This document shows positions 26,466 through 35,237 of a DNA stretch of 64,000 bases, piece after piece. The stretch spans positions 186,001 through 250,000 of the forward strand of contig NZ_RMBX01000005.1 in the NCBI RefSeq assembly GCF_003807585.1, in the 5' to 3' direction. A model generated the notes under the pieces. The model was not told where the DNA came from. It made no database searches and saw only the letters and a list, made by a program, of their open reading frames with translations. The DNA is from Chitinophaga barathri. Lineage in GTDB: Bacteria; Bacteroidota; Bacteroidia; Chitinophagales; Chitinophagaceae. Position numbers and translations under genes: made by a program. Position 1 is the stretch's first letter. Each line of letters starts with the position of its first letter.

Positions 26466-27617
26466 TTATGCTTTAGGTACGTCTTTCCAGGCGCCGGACG
26501 CTGCGGAATCCAGTACGGCTTCGCATACTGCCTGTGTTTCATACGCTTCACGGAAAGTGGGTGAACAGGGCGCTCCCGTCTCCAGGCTTCGCAGAAAGTC
26601 CGCCACCTGGTGTACAAAAGAATGTTCGTAGCCGATACCCAAACCGGGCACCCACCATTTGTCCATGTAGGGCTGCTCTCCGTCCGTAACATGGATGGAG
26701 CGCCAGCCACGGAGGGTGGAATCATCCGCATTGTCGAAATATTCGAGGCGGTTGAGGTCGTGCAGGTCCCATCGGATGGAAGCATTTTCGCCGTTGATCT
26801 CGAACGTATACAATGCTTTGTGACCGCGGGCGTAGCGGGTGGATTCGAAGAGGCCCAGCGAGCCGTTGTTGAAGCGGCAGAGAAAAGCGCAGGCATCATC
26901 TATTTTCACTTCCTGCACTTTCCCGGTGAGCTGGTGCATCCTTTCTTTTACAAATGTTTCTGTCATCGCGGTAACGTTGCTGATGCTGCCATTCAGCCAG
27001 AGCGCGGTATCTATGCAATGGGACAGCAGGTCACCGGTCACGCCGGACCCGGCCACGTCCGCATCCATACGCCAGAGGCCTTCGCCGCCCTGGGGCAGTT
27101 TGGCATTGATCGTCCAGTCCTGGAGGAAGTTCGCCCTGAAATGGAAGATGCGCCCGAGCTTACCGGAATCGATGATCTGTTTGGCCAGCGTCACCGCCGG
27201 GATGCGGCGGTAATTGTACCACACGGTATTGGCCACGCCGGCTTTTTCAATGGCTTCCACCATCTTGCGGGATTCTTCCAGTGTGCGGGCCAGTGGCTTT
27301 TCACAAAGCACCATCTTACCTTTTGCGGCAGCGGCGATGGCAATCTCCGCATGTGTATCGTTCGGCGTGCAGATGTCTACCGCATCGATGCTATCGTCTT
27401 CAATGATCTTTTTCCAGTCTGTTACGTAATTCGCATATCCCCATTGCTCCGCGAATGCTTTGGCCTTCTCTCCGTTGCGGGCGCATACGGTATGCAGTAC
27501 CGGTTTGTATTCCAGTTCGGGGAAAAAGTTCCGGATACGCTGGTAGCCGTTGGAATGCGTCCGGCCCATAAAGCCGCACCCGATGAGTCCTATATTCAAA
27601 GTTTTCTGTTGCGTCAT
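26466..27617 (-). CDS. Gfo/Idh/MocA family oxidoreductase
   Basis: A 383-aa NAD(P)-dependent cytosolic oxidoreductase (no signal peptide) of the glucose-fructose oxidoreductase/inositol dehydrogenase family. The Rossmann N-terminus reads [20 protein letters not shown]. The conserved [20 protein letters not shown] follows, and the C-terminal alpha/beta domain contains [20 protein letters not shown] and a [14 protein letters not shown] catalytic-type His. It probably oxidises or reduces C3 or another hydroxyl of a sugar, working with the TIM-barrel isomerase upstream and DUF1080 downstream. Spacing of 18-21 bases supports one operon. Confidence 0.92.
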   Translation of the reverse strand: MTQQKTLNIGLIGCGFMGRTHSNGYQRIRNFFPELEYKPVLHTVCARNGEKAKAFAEQWGYANYVTDWKKIIEDDSIDAVDICTPNDTHAEIAIAAAAKGKMVLCEKPLARTLEESRKMVEAIEKAGVANTVWYNYRRIPAVTLAKQIIDSGKLGRIFHFRANFLQDWTINAKLPQGGEGLWRMDADVAGSGVTGDLLSHCIDTALWLNGSISNVTAMTETFVKERMHQLTGKVQEVKIDDACAFLCRFNNGSLGLFESTRYARGHKALYTFEINGENASIRWDLHDLNRLEYFDNADDSTLRGWRSIHVTDGEQPYMDKWWVPGLGIGYEHSFVHQVADFLRSLETGAPCSPTFREAYETQAVCEAVLDSAASGAWKDVPKA

Positions 27618-27638
27618 TTGTGTAATGATTTATGGTTT

Positions 27639-28682
27639 TCAGGCTTCGTACCATCCGTGCTGGTTACGCACTTTGATCATCGCGGCCAGGATGTTGTTCC
27701 AGGTGCCGGGCTGCGTCATTTTTTCGTTGGGGAACATACAGCCGTCCCAGCAGATATGCCGGAAGGCTTTGGTGAGTTCTCCCTTTTCATCACGCAGCCA
27801 GAAACCGGCGTCCGCAGCGATGTCCAGCTTACCGTTCGGGTCGTTTGCCAGGCAATGGCGGCCTGTTTTGTCGTGTGAGCCCGTGCCGTGAACGGTACCG
27901 TCATTTTGCGCCACATGGAAATCGATCGTCCAGGGGCGGAGGGCGGCGGTAAGTTTCCGGAGACCATCCTCCAGGGCGGCGCGGTCGCTCCAGTCGAAGT
28001 TTGCGGGCAGGATGCGGTCCCCGGGTGCATTGTAGCCCATGAGGTACAGCAGCGTATGCGCCATATCTGCCTGGAAGCCCATATTCGGGCGGTCTGTGGC
28101 GTTCAGCGTGTCTATCATTGTTTTCCAGCTGTGCATGCCGCCCCAGCATATTTCTCCTTCCGCCGCCAGCTTCTCGCCGTAATCAGCAGCGATGTCGCAG
28201 GCTTCCCGGAAGGTTTCCGCGATGAGTTTTGTATTGCCCACCGGGTCTTTCGCCCAGCTTTCGGGTGAGCTGGCGGAATCGATGCGTACGATGCCATGCG
28301 AACGGATGCCTATTTCACGAAGCCTTTTTGCAATGTGGCACGACTTGCGCACCTGCTCCACAAACCTTTTCCTGTCATCCGCGCTGCCCATGGCGGAACC
28401 GCCATCCGGAGGCCATATCGGCGCTACGAGGCTCCCAATTTCCAGGCCATGTCCCGCTACTTTGTCGGCCAGTTTTTTGATACCGTCGTCTGAACTGTTC
28501 ACGTCGAAGTGGGGATTAAATAAGCCAATGTCCACCCCGTCGAATTTTACGCCGTCCACTTCAGCGGCGGCGGTCATTTTCAGCATTTCGTCAAAAGCAA
28601 TTACCGGTTCGGAACCTTCTCCTTTGCCTACAATACCCGGCCAGGTGGCATTGTGCAGTTTCGGAAAGTTATTTTGTTGCAT
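27639..28682 (-). CDS. Sugar phosphate isomerase/epimerase-like TIM barrel
   Basis: A 347-aa cytosolic protein of the xylose-isomerase-like TIM-barrel superfamily (AP endonuclease 2/IolE-type). Seen: [96 protein letters not shown], and a C-terminal [20 protein letters not shown]; the acidic and His residues are suited to a divalent metal. In similar clusters such proteins isomerise keto-sugars. It lies 21 bases before the Gfo/Idh/MocA gene in the same operon. The substrate is unknown. Confidence 0.87.
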   Translation of the reverse strand: MQQNNFPKLHNATWPGIVGKGEGSEPVIAFDEMLKMTAAAEVDGVKFDGVDIGLFNPHFDVNSSDDGIKKLADKVAGHGLEIGSLVAPIWPPDGGSAMGSADDRKRFVEQVRKSCHIAKRLREIGIRSHGIVRIDSASSPESWAKDPVGNTKLIAETFREACDIAADYGEKLAAEGEICWGGMHSWKTMIDTLNATDRPNMGFQADMAHTLLYLMGYNAPGDRILPANFDWSDRAALEDGLRKLTAALRPWTIDFHVAQNDGTVHGTGSHDKTGRHCLANDPNGKLDIAADAGFWLRDEKGELTKAFRHICWDGCMFPNEKMTQPGTWNNILAAMIKVRNQHGWYEA

Positions 28683-28734
28683 AGCGGTTTGTATTTATAA
28701 CGTGAGAATTTTCGCAGTTTGTTTTTTACCCTGA

Positions 28735-29961
28735 TTACAGCACCAGGTCCGGATTTTCCGGCCCGAAGTGTTTCAGCATCACGATCGGGTCCGTGGAGGA
28801 CGTATTGGTGATGGTCACGCCTTCTTTTGCTGTTTTTTCGCTCACAAAATATTCATCGTGGGTAAGTTGCCCGTAACGGATCAGCGCCGGCGTTTCAATG
28901 TCCCACACGCCCATTTTACCATGCCCCTGCATCATGATCAGGCCATAAGCCGCACTGTCTTTGATCACCACCGTAGCGCCGGGCTCAATGGTGAGTTCTT
29001 TCGCGCTGAAAGCTGCAGATTTATAACAGATCCATGTTTCCGTATATCCCGCTCCGTTAGCGGCGGGTATCGGCGCCATGAAGCGGTTTTCGTGAAGGTT
29101 CGGGTCAAGGTTGAGGTCCCAGTCTATAACTTCCAGCAGGGCTTCGTAATCGCCGATGTTTTCTTTGGGTGTGCCGTTCCACAAGAGTTCTTCGGGGATC
29201 ACCGCATTGTTCACCAGGGATTGGTACATGGCGAAAACGTCCGAGGCTTTTTGCGGTTCGTAGGTGCAAAGGCTTCCGGGCGCATGCAGCACGCCGGGCG
29301 GAACGTCCCATCCGGTGCCGGGGCGCAGCAGGAAAGCCTGTGAATAGTCGGTGATCTTGTTATCGCCTTTGGTGAAGTTGCGCAGGCATTCGCCGATCTG
29401 CTCACGGGTGGTGCCGGGCGCAATACCCATAAATGTATATGGAAAATCGCCGCCATGATTGTTCAGCTGCGGCGGGAAATAATATGCTTCCGGTTTGCCC
29501 AGCTGCCCGATGAGCGCCGCTTTTTCGTCGTTGTGGTGAATATGATGCGGCAGCGGACCGAGATTGTCGAAGAATTTGGAATACATCGGCCAGGATTGGT
29601 ACTGGTCCCACAGGCGGTTACCGATAAGCTCGCCTTTCAGCTCGTTCACCGCGTCTGTCAGCAGGAACTGCACTTCTTTGCCGCCATCGTTAAAAACGAT
29701 TTTGCTCAGGCCTTCGTGTTCTCCGGTCAGCGGGCCGTTTTTGGCGGGCGTGGTGGAAGACAGCCAGCGTTCGTCAATACCTCCGCGCTGCCCGCCCAGT
29801 ACGTAATAATCGTCAGGGTGCAGTTTGATCCTGCGGCCGGGCACGCAGAAAGACCGCGGCACCCAGGTGGGCGCCAGGCGAAGGATCCCTTTACCCTGCT
29901 CAAGGGCTTTGGCGGCTAAACTTGATTTTTCCATTGCGATTGTATTAGTTTGTTTATGCAT
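28735..29961 (-). CDS. Cupin-type protein related to class I mannose-6-phosphate isomerases
   Basis: A 408-aa cytosolic protein. The first half contains HHIHHNDEKAALIGQLGKPE, a likely His/Glu metal site, and YYFPPQLNNHGGDFPYTFMG; later come GTGWDVPPGVLHAPGSLCTY and a second cupin-like part (ELTIEPGATVVIKDSAAYGL). These resemble phosphomannose-isomerase-like cupins, though the overall family is unnamed to me. The start at 29961 overlaps the previous stop by eight bases (translational coupling); an internal ATG at 29934 is the alternative. Its position with an epimerase-like and an isomerase-like gene suggests a sugar isomerase (inference). Confidence 0.75.
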   Translation of the reverse strand: MHKQTNTIAMEKSSLAAKALEQGKGILRLAPTWVPRSFCVPGRRIKLHPDDYYVLGGQRGGIDERWLSSTTPAKNGPLTGEHEGLSKIVFNDGGKEVQFLLTDAVNELKGELIGNRLWDQYQSWPMYSKFFDNLGPLPHHIHHNDEKAALIGQLGKPEAYYFPPQLNNHGGDFPYTFMGIAPGTTREQIGECLRNFTKGDNKITDYSQAFLLRPGTGWDVPPGVLHAPGSLCTYEPQKASDVFAMYQSLVNNAVIPEELLWNGTPKENIGDYEALLEVIDWDLNLDPNLHENRFMAPIPAANGAGYTETWICYKSAAFSAKELTIEPGATVVIKDSAAYGLIMMQGHGKMGVWDIETPALIRYGQLTHDEYFVSEKTAKEGVTITNTSSTDPIVMLKHFGPENPDLVL

Positions 29962-31006
29962 CGTGGAATGTTTTTTTGATTAAATCCCGGCCTTGTATTA
30001 ACTCCAGTTCCAGCTCATACCGGCGGCTTTCGCCCGGCTGCAGGAAGATCAGCGAACCGTCTTTCCTGGCCGCCGCTTGCCCTCTGGGCGGGTGAGTGCA
30101 GGGTTCCAGCCCCGTCACATATTCTCCCGGCCCCCAGTGCTGCCAGTTGGTTAACCAGGGAAGTTGTGATTTTTTGAACCGCAAAACGGCTGCCAGTTGC
30201 AACTGTGGATTGTGCAGACCGGCTGTACACCAGCCATCCTCTGCCGCTTTGATGTCAATTACCGCTACCGCTTCGCCGGTGCCTGCATGTTCCGGCATCG
30301 GAGGCGGGCAGGTTTTAAAAGAACCGCCTTCATGGAAAATTGTTTTGCTGGCTTCGTCCCTCGCTGTCCATTTTCCTTCCCACATCAGCTGCGAGCCTTC
30401 GTCGGCCAGGGGCCACCCGAAGTTCATGTGATACATGAGCATATGCGGCGCGGGCATGTTGCCACGATTGGTGATCTCATCAAAAATCTTTATCACTGGT
30501 TCGCCTATACGCGCGCTGATCGTGCGTTTCATTTCAAGGTTCACGCCCAGCGCCCGCGTTTCGCGGATGATGCCTGTGAGCCGCATGTCCATCCGGCCGG
30601 CGGCGGGATCGGGCTGTATGATGGAAATAATTTCCGCCGCTGTATTGCTGATAGGGCCATGCAGTCCGCGTTCACCATATTCATCGCTTTCAGGCCCGCC
30701 GATGTGCGTAAGGCCGCAGGTAGTGAGCAGGCCGCCGCCAAAGGTATGAAGCCACGAAAGCCCGCCGGTTGGGGCGGGCGCGGGCGCGGGATGACCGGTA
30801 CAGCTTAGCCAGGCCAGGCTGTGCCGGTCATAAAACGCTTCCGCAATATCCATCGCCCGGTCTATCACTACCTTAAAGCGCAGCCCGGCGCCCGTATTGA
30901 CCCAGGCCACACGGTTGCCCCTTCCGGGACCATTGTCCAGCACGGCCGTTTCAATGCCGCCCAGCTGCGCGTGATGTGATATTTTATGTTGCCAGTTGTG
31001 TTGCAT
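29954..31006 (-). CDS. DUF4432 family protein (aldose 1-epimerase-like)
   Basis: A 350-aa protein with no signal peptide. The text RVAWVNTGAGLRFKVVIDRA followed by MDIAEAFYDRHSLAWLS, LLTTCGLTHIGGPESDEYGE, GLHGPISNTAAE, and the late MLMYHMNFGWPLADEGSQLM and GLEPCTHPPRGQAAARKDGS are signatures of DUF4432, a galactose-mutarotase-like beta-sandwich family. Family members are found in sugar catabolism clusters and may interconvert anomers or epimers. It overlaps the cupin gene by eight bases if that gene starts at 29961. Confidence 0.85.
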   Translation of the reverse strand: MQHNWQHKISHHAQLGGIETAVLDNGPGRGNRVAWVNTGAGLRFKVVIDRAMDIAEAFYDRHSLAWLSCTGHPAPAPAPTGGLSWLHTFGGGLLTTCGLTHIGGPESDEYGERGLHGPISNTAAEIISIIQPDPAAGRMDMRLTGIIRETRALGVNLEMKRTISARIGEPVIKIFDEITNRGNMPAPHMLMYHMNFGWPLADEGSQLMWEGKWTARDEASKTIFHEGGSFKTCPPPMPEHAGTGEAVAVIDIKAAEDGWCTAGLHNPQLQLAAVLRFKKSQLPWLTNWQHWGPGEYVTGLEPCTHPPRGQAAARKDGSLIFLQPGESRRYELELELIQGRDLIKKTFHDA

Positions 31007-31036
31007 CCGGTTGATCGGTTTTTTCCAGGCTTTCGT

Positions 31037-33700
31037 TTATTTTTTGGTCAGTTTATCACTGCTGATAAACATCGAATCTTTTTCATTACCACCGGATTTG
31101 ATGTAAGCCATCAGGTCGCGCAGCTCTTCAGGGCTCAGGCGGTTGATAAGGCCAGGCAGCATTACGGACACGGTGGATTCTTTTTTCCCGTTCACGGATT
31201 TTTTATCGATCTCTTTCAGATCTTTCGGCGAAAAGGGATTCTGTGAAACAAAATATTTCGCGTCATCCTCATTCACCAGCCTGCCGGTAATGGAACTGCC
31301 GTCTTTCATCGTGAATACGGTAGCTTCATACTGGTCGGAGATCGTTTTGCTCGGCTCGATGATCGCTTCGAGAATGTCTTTGTTGGAGAAGCGGGTGCCC
31401 AGCTGCGTCAGATCAGGACCGGCTACGCCGCCCGCGCCTTTTACGGTATGGCAGGAGCTGCAAAGTGTGGCTGCAAACATTGCTTTGCCCTGTTCGAAAT
31501 TACGGTTGTGCAAGCCGCTGTCTATCATCAGTGTGGCTTCTTCCACTTTCCATCTTCTGCCGGGACCTTTGGGCTGCACTTTCGCTACATCAGCGCCGCC
31601 GCTGCGGGCAAGGGAATCGCCGGATATGATGTTGAAGTGTTCAAACTGATCTTTCGGCAAAAGGGCCAGCGCATTGCGGCGCGCGTTGTCGATAAAACCG
31701 AGGAAGCTGTGGCCGCCTTTGAAGCCGAACGCGGTGTAGTACCATTTAAAATATTGTTCCTGCAACGGTGGCGTCCAGCCCTGCTTGGCCTGGCTGAGCA
31801 CCGTGGCATAGAAGGTTTGCTGCATGGGCGGCATTTTTGCCAGCATGTTCGCAATGTCGAGCCCGTATTGCGGGTTGCGCATGATGAGATCCGCTGAAGC
31901 CGTGGCTGTTTTCTGCTCTTCAGGATCATCTTTCGCATCTGCCAGCAGGCTCATTGTTTTTTCAACAGCTTTTGGCGCATCCAGGTGTACGAGCAGCTTG
32001 CTCAGGCCACGGTTAAGAATGTTGTCTTTTGCGGGATAATGCGGATCGAGATACGCGATCAGTAAAGTCTTCTGTGCAGCATCCGGCTCGCCCAGGCGGG
32101 TGATGGCCAGTTCAAAGGCGCGCAGCAGATCGGACTGTTGGCTTTCGCTGAGTTTGCTGTAATCTATCGTTGTCAGTTGTGTGAAAAGTGCGCTTTTGAC
32201 ATCCGGCTTGCCCTGGCGCGCCAATGCGATGCCGAGCTGGATCATGGTGGCGGGATCTTTTTCCTGCAATGCTTTGGCCTGCCATTCAGCTACGGGCTGG
32301 TTTTCGATGGCAATGCGCGCGGCGAAGCGGATAAAGCGGTCTTCATGTTTCAGGAAAGGCCAGGCCGCTTCCACAGCGCCTGCCTGGGGGCCTCCGTGGA
32401 AGGCTTCCAGCTTGCGGCGCTGCTGTTGCAGTTCTGTCGGTTCCTCAGCGGCGAGCACTTCCGTATTTTCTTTGTTGTCTTTGTAATAGATCCTGTAAAG
32501 ATCGGATTCCAGCCTGCGGCCGCCGGTGAGGAAATAAAGCGCGCCGTCGGGGCCGATCACACCGTCCGTAAGCGGAAGCGGCGCGCCGGACAGGAATTCT
32601 TCAGCCTTGGCATTGTACGATGCGCCATTCGGCTCCAGGTGCACGGCGTAAATAATACCGAAGCTCCAGTCGAATGCAAATACTGCCTTTTTATATTTCT
32701 CGGGGAAATGCGCATTGCCGCCGTACACCACGTTGGTGGGCGAACCCTGGCCGATGTTAACGATAGCAGGCAGGTTATCGGGGAAAGACGGGTTCCATTT
32801 ACCGGTACCGTGCCTCCAGCCGAATTCCGCACCGCTGGTAACATGACAGATGCGGGTGGGGCGGTACCAGGGCATCCCAAAGTCCCATTCCATGTCCGAA
32901 TCGTAGGTAAACAACTCTCCTGCGTTGTTGAACGCCATGTCGAAAGGATTGCGGAAGCCGGAAGCAACCAGGTCCCAGTTGGTACCGGTGGAATCGATAT
33001 GCGCGATCCAGCCGCCACGTGCATGCGAGTGCTGATCGTGACCGTTGGGGTCTTTGATCATGGGCAGTAGGTTGTCCGTACTGTCTGAAGTACGGATGCT
33101 GTAGCGGTTCATTTCCGGCTGACGGGTGAAGTTGCCCGCGATCACGTACAGCGATTTTTTGTCCGGCGCCATCACGATGCTGTGCGGGCCGTGTTCGCCT
33201 TCACCTTCCAGCTCGCGCAGCAGGGTGATGGTTTCGAAGTTGTCGTCTCCGTCTTTGTCCTGGAGACGGTAAAGGCCGCTGCCTTTGTCGAACTTCTCAT
33301 CCTTGTTATGGTTGACCATTACGTAAAGACTGTTGAATGCATACAGCAGGCCCTGCGCGTACCCCATCGTCACTTTGGACGAAGTATCCGCGCCGATCTT
33401 CATCTGCTCGATCTGGATCTTTGTTGTAGTATCCCCGATGGCGGGCAATTGCAGGCGGTAGAGGTACCCGTACTGGTCGGACACGATCATGCGGCCCTTC
33501 GGATCGAAGGTCATAGATACCCATGAGCCCTGCTTGTTGTCGCCGGGACTGTAGAGGTGATCCGCATTAAAATTGTCCGGCAGCTTCAGCTTGTCGATCT
33601 TCGGATTACCCGTCAGCTTTTTTTCCGTGGGCTGGTTGTTACAGGCGGTTGCCGCCATCACGGCTGCGAAAAGAATAAAGAGTTTGGTCTTTACATGCAT
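31037..33700 (-). CDS. Heme-binding lipoprotein: beta-propeller, HEAT region and cytochrome c
   Basis: An 887-aa exported lipoprotein (lipobox AATACN near residue 20). Residues about 45-420 form a propeller of the membrane-bound-dehydrogenase type (GSWVSMTFDPKGRMIVSDQY, HGPHSIVMAPDKKSLYVIAG, WDLVASGFRNPFDMAFNNAG, DGVIGPDGALYFLTGGRRLE). A helical HEAT-like middle (about 440-680) follows. A C-terminal cytochrome c-like domain has CSSCH near 745-749 and VAGPDLTQLGTRFSNKDILE, typical of the Planctomycete/Bacteroidota heme-binding domain (TIGR02603). It probably oxidises a sugar or carries electrons in the periplasm. It lies directly after SusD in the operon, so it likely acts on the imported glycan. 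Confidence 0.87.
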   Translation of the reverse strand: MHVKTKLFILFAAVMAATACNNQPTEKKLTGNPKIDKLKLPDNFNADHLYSPGDNKQGSWVSMTFDPKGRMIVSDQYGYLYRLQLPAIGDTTTKIQIEQMKIGADTSSKVTMGYAQGLLYAFNSLYVMVNHNKDEKFDKGSGLYRLQDKDGDDNFETITLLRELEGEGEHGPHSIVMAPDKKSLYVIAGNFTRQPEMNRYSIRTSDSTDNLLPMIKDPNGHDQHSHARGGWIAHIDSTGTNWDLVASGFRNPFDMAFNNAGELFTYDSDMEWDFGMPWYRPTRICHVTSGAEFGWRHGTGKWNPSFPDNLPAIVNIGQGSPTNVVYGGNAHFPEKYKKAVFAFDWSFGIIYAVHLEPNGASYNAKAEEFLSGAPLPLTDGVIGPDGALYFLTGGRRLESDLYRIYYKDNKENTEVLAAEEPTELQQQRRKLEAFHGGPQAGAVEAAWPFLKHEDRFIRFAARIAIENQPVAEWQAKALQEKDPATMIQLGIALARQGKPDVKSALFTQLTTIDYSKLSESQQSDLLRAFELAITRLGEPDAAQKTLLIAYLDPHYPAKDNILNRGLSKLLVHLDAPKAVEKTMSLLADAKDDPEEQKTATASADLIMRNPQYGLDIANMLAKMPPMQQTFYATVLSQAKQGWTPPLQEQYFKWYYTAFGFKGGHSFLGFIDNARRNALALLPKDQFEHFNIISGDSLARSGGADVAKVQPKGPGRRWKVEEATLMIDSGLHNRNFEQGKAMFAATLCSSCHTVKGAGGVAGPDLTQLGTRFSNKDILEAIIEPSKTISDQYEATVFTMKDGSSITGRLVNEDDAKYFVSQNPFSPKDLKEIDKKSVNGKKESTVSVMLPGLINRLSPEELRDLMAYIKSGGNEKDSMFISSDKLTKK

Positions 33701-33731
33701 AAAAAAATGTTTCTTTTAGTATAGTAGACGA

Positions 33732-35216
33732 TCAATCCCAGCCCTGGTTCTGCTCCAGCCCGTTCAGGCGTTTTTCCCTGTCAGGGATGGGAAAGAGCAG
33801 TTTGTAAGCGGCTATGTTGTATGATGCGCTGCTGAGGCGCGTCAGTCTTTGTTTTTCTGCTGTTCCGTGTTGCGTCATAACGTCTATGGCTTTGCCGGTA
33901 CGCAGCAGCTGGTACCAGCGATGGTTCTCAAAAGCCAGCTCCACCCTTTGCTCATGCTGCACCGCATCCCTGAAAGTGGCCTGACTAAGCCCGCCCAGCG
34001 GTTGTAAGCCCGCGCGCTCCCGTACCGGGTTAATATATTGGTACGGATCGCCTGTTCCCGTTTCGTTCACCGCTTCTGCCAGCATCAGCAATACATGCGC
34101 ATAGCGGTACACCGGCCAGTTTTCGTTCGCGCGCCCGTCCAGCGCATATGGTGGATGATAGAATTTTTTAATCAGCGGAAGTTTGCCCCCGAACGCCTTT
34201 GCTTCCTCAAAGGGTGTATTGCCCGGGCTGTCATACAAATATATCGATTCATCTCTCCGCTCATCGTCCGCTTCGTAAGCGTTGTAAATCCCCGGTGTGG
34301 GAATGTTGTTTCCGCCCAGCAGCCCGTTGAAACCGGTGAGGTCCTTTTTTCCATTACGTGGACCGAATACAAAAATATAATTACTGCTCTCAGTTTCAAG
34401 CCCTGAATTATACTGCACCGAAAAAACCGATTCAGCATTGTTTTTCCGCGCAGGGTTAAAGTTGTCCCCATAACTGTCCAGCAGCGCATAATTCAGGGTC
34501 GTCACCTGCTGCAAGGCAGCTACGGCCGCGGGATAATCTTTTTTCGTCAGGTACACTTCCCCCAGCAGCGTGAGCGCGGCGCCTTTCGTGGCCCGGCCTA
34601 TATCCGCCCCGGTGTAGGACGCCGGAAGACCGTCCGCGGCGTCTTTCGCGTCCGCAATGATCTGAGCGTACACTTCGTCCACCGTAGACCGTTTGGGCGT
34701 AAATGCCTCGGCCGGGCTGGCAGGTTCTTTTACGATCAACGGCACACCGCCAAAAAGGCGCACAAGGTGAAAATAATACAAAGCGCGCAGGAATTTAGCT
34801 TCTCCCGCATAACGTTTTTTGGTGACCTCGCTGGAAAACTGGACACCGTCTATCCTGCTGGTGATCACGTTGCACTGGTGAATATTCCTGTAGATCTGCG
34901 CCCAGATCGTATTCACATAGTTGTTACTGGATGTGATCAGGAACTCGTCTATCTCCTCTCTTTGCTGCGCGCCCCGGTCGCTGGCGTCGTACTGGTAATT
35001 GGTATTGTCCGCCACCATTTCGGTCACCGCCCAGAAGTCGCTCGTGTAGAGGTTCTGTAGCACACCATATGCCCCGTTTACCGCCCTGAGCACCTGTGTC
35101 TCCGTCTGGTAATAGTTTTCGCCGCTGGAAAAGGAATTGGGTTTTACATCAAGCATGTAGTTACAACCATTGGATGATAAGGCCAGCAGGCATATAAGAT
35201 ATATTTTAGTTTTCAT
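33732..35216 (-). CDS. SusD/RagB family outer-membrane lipoprotein
   Basis: A 494-aa surface glycan-binding lipoprotein; the signal peptide ends SSNGCN. The SusD N-terminal region (YMLDVKPNSFSSGENYYQTE, then AVNGAYGVLQNLY), TPR-like helices (AEAKFLRALYYFHLVRLFGG followed by VPLIVKEPASP), and the C-terminal RYAHVLLMLAEAVNETGTGD and ELAFENHRWYQLLRTGKAID are characteristic. It is paired with the SusC gene 21 bases upstream. Confidence 0.95.
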   Translation of the reverse strand: MKTKIYLICLLALSSNGCNYMLDVKPNSFSSGENYYQTETQVLRAVNGAYGVLQNLYTSDFWAVTEMVADNTNYQYDASDRGAQQREEIDEFLITSSNNYVNTIWAQIYRNIHQCNVITSRIDGVQFSSEVTKKRYAGEAKFLRALYYFHLVRLFGGVPLIVKEPASPAEAFTPKRSTVDEVYAQIIADAKDAADGLPASYTGADIGRATKGAALTLLGEVYLTKKDYPAAVAALQQVTTLNYALLDSYGDNFNPARKNNAESVFSVQYNSGLETESSNYIFVFGPRNGKKDLTGFNGLLGGNNIPTPGIYNAYEADDERRDESIYLYDSPGNTPFEEAKAFGGKLPLIKKFYHPPYALDGRANENWPVYRYAHVLLMLAEAVNETGTGDPYQYINPVRERAGLQPLGGLSQATFRDAVQHEQRVELAFENHRWYQLLRTGKAIDVMTQHGTAEKQRLTRLSSASYNIAAYKLLFPIPDREKRLNGLEQNQGWD

Positions 35217-35237
35217 TTTTTGCAGGATTTAACATGG

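Noticed and set aside
26610..27878. 422-codon open frame antisense to the Gfo/Idh/MocA gene
   Set aside because: The opposite strand encodes a complete, well-recognised oxidoreductase and isomerase; the antisense product resembles no protein family.
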